Shown here piece by piece: positions 57,326-64,000 of a DNA stretch of 64,000 nt (positions are counted from its first letter, which is position 1; every line of letters begins with the position of its first letter). Origin of the DNA: Helianthus annuus (Eukaryota; Streptophyta; Magnoliopsida; Asterales; Asteraceae); assembly GCF_002127325.2 (NCBI RefSeq), contig NC_035446.2, positions 157,016,799 through 157,080,798 on the forward strand, in the 5' to 3' direction. The translations under genes and the position numbers were made by a program. The notes under the pieces were generated by a model. The model saw nothing but the letters and a program-made list of their open reading frames with translations. It was not told the origin of the DNA and did no database searches.

Positions 57326-57986
57326 TGTCACACCCCAATATTCCACGTATTACCGGTGGGCCCGGCGGGGAGTATCGTGACGTAGTTGATATCATCATTG
57401 TCAATACACACAATAATATAGCACAACGGAAGGCTAGGTAAATAAACTATTACAAACCATACTGTCTGTCGCTGTTCGAGTACAAGAATAATACAGACTG
57501 GAATGTAATAAGATCCACAGGCGGATCAAAAAGTACAAAGAAATAAAAACTACAGACTCCGGGTATCTATTGGATTTGCAAGATCCTCTATAACACCCTA
57601 TAGCTCCAGCCTATTTCGAGAAGTACATGTCAATCAGTTTTTAGGAAAATACGTCAGTATACACTGGTACATACAATTTAACTGACACGTTTTGAAAACA
57701 TTTAAGAAAATTGATTTAGGTGCTCAAGGCACAAATCATTTATAACTTGGGACAATCTTTAGTAAGATCCTGTATACAGTTTTACATGTTTGTCATACAT
57801 GTGGGGCCGGTTTGGAAGCCGGACATGATTAACAAACTCACCACTTTAAAACCCACAAAGGAGTTATCCCCAACATGTGGATTATTTAGCATTTGCATCT
57901 GTCGGGTGTATGCCTACACCCCGTGCATAGGTCGTGGCCATTTTCAAATGAAATGAGCCGAGGATATCCAGGACACGGTCGTATTA
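57326..57986 (-). repeat. Element G 3' LTR, terminal 661 bp
   Basis: Plus-strand start TGTCACACCCCAATATTCCACG. The minus strand aligns with the ends of the C and E LTRs (GTGTAGGCRTACACCC, TTTGTGCCTTG, CGTCACG, GGGCCCACCGG). Confidence 0.85.
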
Positions 57987-58323
57987 ACCCCCCTTTTTCT
58001 CCTGTAAAGTCTCTTGGCTTACAGGAGACAAAATACTTGTAGGTACAACCCTTGGTGTGCCTAGGGGTAGGCTCAAGAACAATCTGCTTTTTAGGTACAC
58101 TACACTGGTTAGACGAGTGCAGGGACTCACTTTTCCTGTGAGTATGTGGTTGAGAATGGGTTCTCGAAAGAGTTTGAGACCGAACAACACTCGACTCTTT
58201 AAATTTAGCCTCTACCGCTTGAGAAACCACTGCGGTGATTAGGGCTTGCAGTTCGGCACCAGTAATATTTATTCTGGTGTTGCCCTCTGCTGGATGACTG
58301 TTTGCTTTGTCTGAGCCAGCCAT
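57987..58323 (-). pseudogene. Element G gag, N-terminal fragment
   Basis: MAGSDKANSHPAEGNTRINI through the shared TGAEL motif and [17 protein letters not shown], collinear with residues 1 to about 115 of E's Gag. The frame then runs into LTR sequence (57986 leftward) and ends at 57886. The join lies in a run of G, where both gag (GAGAAAAAGG) and LTR (GGGGGGTTAATAC) are G-rich, suggesting a microhomology deletion. Confidence 0.88.
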
Positions 58324-59073
58324 TTCAGAATGCTATAATATAGACAATAATAATATTTTAAATTACATATAGATTCATCGCATTGAAGATCAGATGGTCA
58401 TGGTATTATTAAACCATTTAGACCATTTCAAATCATAACTAGAAGTTAATAGAATACATTATTCTATACATTTTTAGGCAAGGGAAAATAGAATTTTCAC
58501 CACTGCCAATGTCATAAAAGACATTTTTATTTATCATTATACTCGTCTCGAAGGACATTTAAATAGCTTAGAAAGCTTGTTACAAGGACGAGTTACGATC
58601 TAGCTAACGATCTCGAAGAGCAGGGATCTTTTAAGGTTTGAACAAATTTCTTCGCCTTTTTGACAAGAAGTTTATAGATTGTACTTCCATTGCCATTTTT
58701 TTACATCTTTGCTTTAAAAGCATGTATCTCAAATGGATGTCTTGGTGTACACATCATATCGATGTTCACTAGCCATGATTCACATTGATCATTTTGGCTT
58801 TATGTGACTTGGAAGGATCCAAGTACCTTTTGGAAGCTTGTGTGGTTTCTCGTACCGCACAGCTGGGAATGCTAACATGTTTTCAGATGTTAACATAGAT
58901 TTGCTGTCTTAAAAAGGTTGTACCATCATAGCCAATTAATACTTTGGCTAGGTTATACCTCTAAGAATTTCTTTGGCAGATCAATTATAAATTGAAAAGA
59001 GATAACAGGGTGTAATAAAATACACAATTAAAAACCAGAGTAAAACTTCATTAACTGAAAATAAATACAACTG

Positions 59074-59185
59074 CCCTAAACGGGACTTAGAAAAAGACAA
59101 ACTACCCGCGCAGGGGCATACAGAAAGGAAAATAAGTCCACGCAGGGACTTGATACAAAAACTAAACAAATGTCCACGCAGGGAC
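59074..59185 (-). repeat. Array of short hairpins after ORF1 (element G)
   Basis: On the minus strand: GTCCCTGCGTGGAC twice, then CCCCTGCGCGGG and CCCGTTTAGGG, starting 35 bp after the ORF1 stop. Same order as in E and C (GTCC units first, CCCGTTTAGGG last). From here to 58324 the leader is non-coding. Confidence 0.7.
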
Positions 59186-59219
59186 ACGATTACTACAAAC
59201 AAGAAAGCAAAACAATCCT

Positions 59220-60431
59220 CTACTTCTTCTTCCCCTTGATAAGGTTCGCAAGACCTTTCATGAAGCTAGTATGCCTTTCCTTGTTCTTCCTGGTCTTGTT
59301 TTCAACCTTATCCAGCCTCTCCAAAATTTCCTGAGTTTGTTGCTGTTGCTGAAGCTGCTGGGGAGGAGGTGGCTGGTACGGAGGGTACTGATAACCCTGT
59401 GCCGGGTATCCAGCTGGATGCATAGGAGGGTAAGTAGAAGGATAGAGGTGATGATACTGTGCAGCCGTAAGATATGGGTCGTGAGTTCCATAGCCCGATG
59501 GATACCCTGACGGGTTCTCAAAAGGATTGTACCCGGATGAGCCTGGGTACGTCGGGATTGGGTTATCAAAACCCACAGGCGGCTGAGGTGGTGCATAAGA
59601 AGCTTGCGGAGGATTAGCCTCCGGTACCGCGTTTGAGGGCCCACCCATCTGGGGGTCCTCTGGAATAGGGGGATAGGAACTCAAACCATGAGGAGAACTG
59701 AATCGGGGTCCTCCTCGCACGGACATGCGTGCGTTCCTCCTTCGCCTCGGAGGCTCGGGAGGTGCCTGCGGTGGCTGCTGCGGTGGCTCCTCTACCGGGA
59801 GTGGTGGTGGTGAAACAGCTTGAAGTTGAGGTTCAACCAATGGTGGTTGGGCTGGAGAGCTATGGTAGGAAGGGGTAAAATACAAATCATAGGTACCCAT
59901 CCTCTCCTGGAAAGAGTCGGGCCCACGGTATGGGGATCCCTAAAACGGAGACCCACTAGATATGCTGATAGGGTGGCCCGGGGTTCCTGTTTGCATTTCC
60001 GGGTCAGGGTCATCATCCATCTCCATTTCCTGAGAGAAATGGTCCTCAGGGCCCAATGGGTTGTAGCCAAGAAAATCGTTAACATAATCGGCTGGGTTGA
60101 ACTGTCCCGGGGAGTAGGGGGAGTCAGAATGATGAAACGAATGGGAATGCAAAGAGTTATGAGATGGGTAAGACTCGTGCGAATGGTGAGATTGTTGAGA
60201 GTGGTGAGAGTGTTCGGGCTCGTCTAGAGCAAACGGCCCGAAAGACGGATGAAAGGAAGGCGAAGAGCTTAGCGAGACTGAGTGTCTTGCCGGCTCAAAG
60301 GGTTGACCCCACATATCGTGAGAGTTGGAGGAGGATAAGGACGCCGATGGAGTGCGTTTGTGAGATGGTCCAGCTGACGACGGTCCCCCACGCATGGGAC
60401 CCTTGCCTCATCCTCTTACTATTGGAGGCAT
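59220..60431 (-). pseudogene. Element G ORF1 with two nonsense codons, no frameshift
   Basis: 404 codons in one frame, nearly the same length as E's ORF1. It begins MPPIVRG, then TGA (60410-60408), Ser/His-rich sequence, an acidic island, TAG (59942-59940), PPRRRRNARMSVRGG, Pro/Tyr-rich repeats, a Gln-rich coiled coil (QQTQEILERLDKVE) and FMKGLANLIKGKKK at the end. Both stops could come from single C-to-T changes. The ATG is preceded by a strong acceptor, TTCTTGTTCCAACAG (60459-60445). The C-terminus is again the most conserved part. Confidence 0.85.
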
Positions 60432-60486
60432 GTTGGTGAATTTCCTGTTGGAACAAGAAAACAAAAATAAAATAAAACATAATAAC

Positions 60487-60943
60487 TGTTAGAGCATGTG
60501 AGATCGTTGGTACTTGTACTGGATTAGTTTAATTGTAGTTTGTATGCATTTTGAATGTTTAGGGGGTTGTTTTGTAATTATCTAGAAGTTGTATTCCTGA
60601 CCTAGTGTAGTTAAGATTCCAGCAAATTTATAAATTTGCTGGCTAGTCAGGAAACTAGTATATATACCCCAAGCATTGTAACACATTGAAGCTTTTGGCT
60701 CTTGGTGGAATCAAGTGTTGTTTACATTCATATTGTGCTTTGATCTGATTTCCAAGGTTGTTTATTGTTATATCTTTCTGTTTGGATTCAATACAACACT
60801 AGTTGTATTCATCAATCCATTAGCTTCACCTTCATCTTCATTCTTGATATTTCTTGACTATTCATAGTTCAAACACTTAATCAATAGGTGTTTTGGACTA
60901 AAACAACCAACCACTGTGATCCGGATACGTTTTGGGATCTACA
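60487..60943 (+). repeat. 5' LTR of element H (457 bp)
   Basis: TGTTAGAGCATG ... GGGATCTACA. A perfect 24-bp palindrome (60619-60642; half-site CCAGCAAATTTA) lies just upstream of TATATATA (60659-60666), with outer arms CTGACCTAG/CTAGTCAG. Confidence 0.88.
60659..60666 (+). promoter_or_regulatory. TATA box of element H LTR
   Basis: ACTAGTATATATACCCC, 17 bp after the perfect palindrome and about 285 bp before the LTR end. Confidence 0.6.
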
Positions 60944-60946
60944 ATT

Positions 60947-60959
60947 TGGTATCAGAGCC
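60947..60959 (+). other. Primer binding site of element H
   Basis: TGGTATCAGAGCC, initiator-Met tRNA type, three bases after the LTR. Confidence 0.93.
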
Positions 60960-61194
60960 TTTGTGCTCTTGGTTGTTGTGTTCTTGTTAAGATTTTTCAT
61001 TGTTTTGAAGGTTTTTCAAAGTTTCAAGGTTTTTCAAATTTTTGGGCTTAAAATGGATTGATGTGGTGTGTTTAATTGATATGTTGTTGTTAATACTTGG
61101 TTAGGGAGTTATTTTGGTCATTTTGGTGCATCAAAACATGGTTTTTGGGCTGTTTTTGAGTGATTAGAGGGTTTTAGTTCGTGATAAACCCTCT

Positions 61195-61645
61195 GGTTAG
61201 CGAAATTAGTTTGAATACAGCGATGATTTTTTGAATACAGCGAAGATATTTTGAATACAGCGAAAATATATTTTGAACATAGCGAACACAGCGTTGAACT
61301 CAGCGAAATAGTTTGAATCGCTGAGTGCTTCGTCGCATAATCAGCAAATTAGCCGACTATCGTTCGAGTGAATTTGCTGATCATCAGCGAAATAGCATCA
61401 TTTGACCCATTAGCGAAATTATCGAAGGCGACTTCGAGAACCGTGCTAGCGAATCACAGCGTTCCTATCACGGTTTCCGGCAATTATAACCTAACTCCGT
61501 TTGGTGTTTGATTTGTCAGCGTAGATAGATTGGTTGTTCGTGCAGGATCCAACAACTTGTCAGCGGAGATAGCGAACAAGTCAGCGAAGATTATCAACAA
61601 CATCGCTCGCCGGCGAATTTAATAGTCTGTCAGCGAATTTAAGCC
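61195..61645 (+). repeat. Array of AGCGAA motifs in the untranslated leader of element H
   Basis: AGCGAA or CAGCG recurs about 18-20 times (TTGAATACAGCGAAGATATT, CTCAGCGAAATAG, TTAGCGAAATTATCG and so on) between PBS and gag. Same motif and position as in element A, though the surrounding sequence differs. Confidence 0.7.
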
Positions 61646-61679
61646 TGTTTCAGCACACGTTTGTCAAAAACAAAGAAGA

Positions 61680-64000
61680 ATGTCGCTAAATCAACTAAGT
61701 CCAATCGCTCAAGCGGAACTTGAAACTGGAACCACAACTCGCCCACCAAAGTTGAAAGGAGCGGAAGATTTTAGCACTTGGAAAACACGCATTCAATCGT
61801 TCTTCGAGTACACGGATTATAATCTGTGGCTCTCCGTTACGGCCGGACCTCACGTTCCAACGGTAGTTAGAGGAGATGCGGTGGTTACTAACAACGATGC
61901 TACCACCTTCACTGACGAAGACAAGGCCCTCATTCAACGTGATCGTCGTGCACACGCCGCTCTAACCATGGCTTTATCAACAAACGACTGCAACATGTTT
62001 GAAGAACACCGAACTGCTAATGCACTCTGGAATGCATTAATCGAGTACTATGAGGGAAATGAAGAACTAATCGAAAGCAAGAGAGATATGGTGCAAAAGC
62101 AATACGACATGTTTTGCGGAGTCCGTGGAGAGAGCTTGTCTGATCACATTAGCCGCTTCCTAAACATGATGACCAAAATGAAGAAAGCTGGAAATCCTGT
62201 AACCAATCGTGCTGCAATAAAGAAATTGCTTGACTCGCTCCCCAAGGAATGGAGCCTGCAGTGTATGATGATCAAGAAGGATTTCCTCAACAATCCTAAT
62301 CCTGTTACTCTGTCAGATCTGATCAACACTCTAAGGGCATTTGAAATGGACGTAAACAAGAGAGAGATGAACACTGCTGGATATCAACCTAAAGCAACTC
62401 AACCTTCAGCAGGATTGAAGAATGTAGCATTTCTCGCTTCAGGGGGCATTACTCCACAAGCTTCTGATCTAATTTATGCAAATGCTTCCGCAAGCGCATC
62501 TAAAGCCCCACAACTTGTTGAGAAGACGATCACTGTCGACACTCAAGCATTGAAAGTTTCAACCGAGAATGTGGCACTCTTCAACACTTTCCTAAGCAGC
62601 TATGAAGCCCTAATGTCTGGGGAATTGAAGAATGAGATGTTTACTGCCGAAGACATGTATCAGGTTGATCCAGATGATATGGAAGAAATGGATCTGAAAT
62701 GGCAAATGGCCATGATCACTCTGAGATTGAAGAAGTTTCAAGACAAGACAGGCAAGCGATTAGGTCTTGGAAAAGCTGGTTTTGACAAGTCTAAGCTGAG
62801 GTGCTACAACTGCAAGAATCTTGGACACTTCAAGCGTGACTGTCCGATGTTGAAAGAGGGAAACAGTGAAGCTACTCCTACTGTTAAACAGATCACTGTC
62901 GAAGAGAACAAAAGCAACGCTTCTCCCAGCACGCCAAAGGCTTTGGTTGTTGAAGACTATGACTGGAGCGAAGAGATCACTGAAGCTAAGGAACAAGTCA
63001 GCAAAGCCCTGATGGCCAAAATCTCTAGTGAGTCATCTGCAAAGCAATTTGAGAAGCAGACAACGGGAATCCCAACTGGGAACAATGATGCTGACAAGGG
63101 ATTGAAAGGTATTCTGCCTTCAGTGGAGTCTGGTGATAAAGCTGAAAAAGATGCTGAGAAAGGAAAGGATAAAGCTCAAGCTACAGCCATGAAAGCAGAT
63201 GCAACAAAAGAGAAGGCTGACAAAGACTTGGTAAATAGTATTCCACTCAGTTTTAAGGAGAAGTTATGCTCCGAAGCTTGCGTTGATGTCGTGGCACATT
63301 ATAAATTCCTAAATCTGGAGTTTGAAAGGCAAAAGGACAAAGCGTTAAAAATTAATAATGAGCTTAAACAAAATGAGGCTGCATATCAGAGAAAGTTGAA
63401 TTCAACTTTGGCTGAAATGCAAACTCTTAAAGAATTTGTGTTTAGAAAAGATTTTATCATAAATGATCTTACTGAAAGATTAGAAAAAGCTTTAAATGAA
63501 AAGAACAAACTCCAGATTATCATAGATAAATGGAATGTCAGTCAAAAGGCCTTTACTGACATCAAAAATTGCCAACGACCAACGTTTGTGAAAGACGGGA
63601 TTGGTTATAAGGATAGGCACGGAAATGAAAGAAAACTTTTCTTTCCACCTCACAGCAAAAACTACGTGCCTATGCCTACCCCTCATCCCGAAAATGAACT
63701 CTTAAATGAAAAATCCTCAATTGAACAAAATGAATTTTCTGAAAATGAAACAACTGCTAACTATTCTAAAAGCAATGCAGATTCCATTGAGTGTAAAGAG
63801 GATGTGTGCGATGATGATGGAGACTGCGGAGGGTCAAAAATAGGAATTGGTTACTCAGGCGACAGTTATTCCACCGTTAACTGGTTCGTCTGGAATTGTT
63901 CTAAAAACAATGTTAAGGATGAATGTAATAGTTTAAATAGGTTGGATGACTGTAATGGCCAAGTGCCTAAAATTAAACCCGTGGATGACTGTAAAGGCCA
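61680..64000 (+). CDS. Element H Gag, open to the window edge (partial)
   Basis: At least 773 codons with no stop. It starts MSLNQLSPIAQAELETGTTT. Residues of about 20-240 form the copia Gag (UBN2-type) domain (FSTWKTRIQSFFEY, NALWNALIEYYEG, LLDSLPKEWSLQCMMIKKD). EEMDLKWQMAMITLRLKKFQ precedes the CCHC knuckle CYNCKNLGHFKRDC at residue 375. Residues 450-620 are Lys/Glu/Ala-rich coiled coil. The visible end has a repeated acidic Cys motif (DDCNG, DDCKG). A second knuckle like A's may lie beyond the window. It forms the particle and packages RNA. The ATG is the first after the leader array. Confidence 0.9.
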   Translation, partial: MSLNQLSPIAQAELETGTTTRPPKLKGAEDFSTWKTRIQSFFEYTDYNLWLSVTAGPHVPTVVRGDAVVTNNDATTFTDEDKALIQRDRRAHAALTMALSTNDCNMFEEHRTANALWNALIEYYEGNEELIESKRDMVQKQYDMFCGVRGESLSDHISRFLNMMTKMKKAGNPVTNRAAIKKLLDSLPKEWSLQCMMIKKDFLNNPNPVTLSDLINTLRAFEMDVNKREMNTAGYQPKATQPSAGLKNVAFLASGGITPQASDLIYANASASASKAPQLVEKTITVDTQALKVSTENVALFNTFLSSYEALMSGELKNEMFTAEDMYQVDPDDMEEMDLKWQMAMITLRLKKFQDKTGKRLGLGKAGFDKSKLRCYNCKNLGHFKRDCPMLKEGNSEATPTVKQITVEENKSNASPSTPKALVVEDYDWSEEITEAKEQVSKALMAKISSESSAKQFEKQTTGIPTGNNDADKGLKGILPSVESGDKAEKDAEKGKDKAQATAMKADATKEKADKDLVNSIPLSFKEKLCSEACVDVVAHYKFLNLEFERQKDKALKINNELKQNEAAYQRKLNSTLAEMQTLKEFVFRKDFIINDLTERLEKALNEKNKLQIIIDKWNVSQKAFTDIKNCQRPTFVKDGIGYKDRHGNERKLFFPPHSKNYVPMPTPHPENELLNEKSSIEQNEFSENETTANYSKSNADSIECKEDVCDDDGDCGGSKIGIGYSGDSYSTVNWFVWNCSKNNVKDECNSLNRLDDCNGQVPKIKPVDDCKG

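Larger units (their letters stand above)
57326..60486 (-). mobile_element. Element G: internally deleted member of the C/E family
   Basis: On the minus strand: end of leader, ORF1 pseudogene (60431-59220), hairpin array, inter-ORF leader, first 110 or so codons of gag (58323-57987), then directly the last 661 bp of the 3' LTR (57986-57326). Most of gag, all pol and most of the LTR are gone. The left flank GTAGT (57321-57325) is the expected target duplication. The 5' LTR must lie beyond element H, off the right edge. Confidence 0.85.
60487..64000 (+). mobile_element. Element H: Ty1/copia element, 5' LTR, leader and gag (runs off right)
   Basis: Inserted in element G's leader 28 bp upstream of G's ORF1 acceptor. 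5' LTR 60487-60943, PBS, leader with GCGAA array, then an open gag frame to the window end. The left flank ATAAC (60482-60486) is the expected target duplication. Gag resembles that of element A (WQMAM-knuckle block and long coiled coil), so it is of the same SIRE-like kind, while the LTRs differ. Confidence 0.88.

Overview
This window is plant nuclear DNA. Plant signs are LTR retrotransposons primed by initiator-Met tRNA (TGGTATCAGAGCC), TATA-driven LTRs, a FAR1-type MULE transposase gene, a C2/SRC2-like gene with a GT-AG intron, a tRNA-derived SINE, PIF/Harbinger MITEs and (TA)n arrays. The repeat style (LTRs running TGTAACRCC...GGGGTGTGACA, multi-kb Ty3 LTRs, FAR1 expansion) suggests a eudicot, perhaps Asteraceae. 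That assignment is inference and was not tested by search.

Layout. Positions 1-38194 are a nest of LTR elements. Element C is an old Tekay-like Ty3/gypsy chromovirus on the + strand (7846-38194, 5' LTR truncated by the window). Element B (Ty3-like, minus, 5044-7845) sits in C's 5' LTR. Element A (Ty1/copia, SIRE-like, minus, 1-5043) sits in B's leader. Solo LTR D (minus, 11421-28780, TSD CTGAA) splits C's ORF1. Element E (+, 13401-27369, TSD CAAAA) sits in D and is a complete, near-pristine relative of C. C itself lies in an intron of a FAR1-like gene whose last three coding exons are at 38352-40290. Positions 40463-41767 hold three different foldback elements, each between (TA)n arrays. Positions 42188-43389 hold six paired 15-bp palindromes. 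A MITE follows at 43475-43813. The one clear host gene is a C2-domain protein at 45309-46805, followed by a SINE, solo LTR F (47353-49389), simple repeats, PIF/Harbinger MITEs and degenerate repeats to 57325. Positions 57326-60486 are element G, a third, internally deleted member of the C/E family (minus). Copia element H (+, 60487 to window end) is inserted in G's leader, and its gag frame runs off the window.

How the parts work together. The C/E/G family has an unusual plan: LTR, PBS, an extra ORF1 (about 402 aa, RG-rich, disordered, C-terminal coiled coil with a Lys-rich tail), an array of short GTCC-loop-GGAC hairpins, a leader (with a 43-44 bp minisatellite in E), then one gag-pol frame ending in a chromodomain-like tail. 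A GTAAGT donor lies 113 bp after the TATA box in both the C and E LTRs. Acceptor-like sites lie just before both the ORF1 and gag start codons. This suggests alternative leader splicing of separate ORF1 and gag-pol mRNAs from unspliced genomic RNA. I regard this as the best candidate for an undescribed system here. No RNA data or database search was available.
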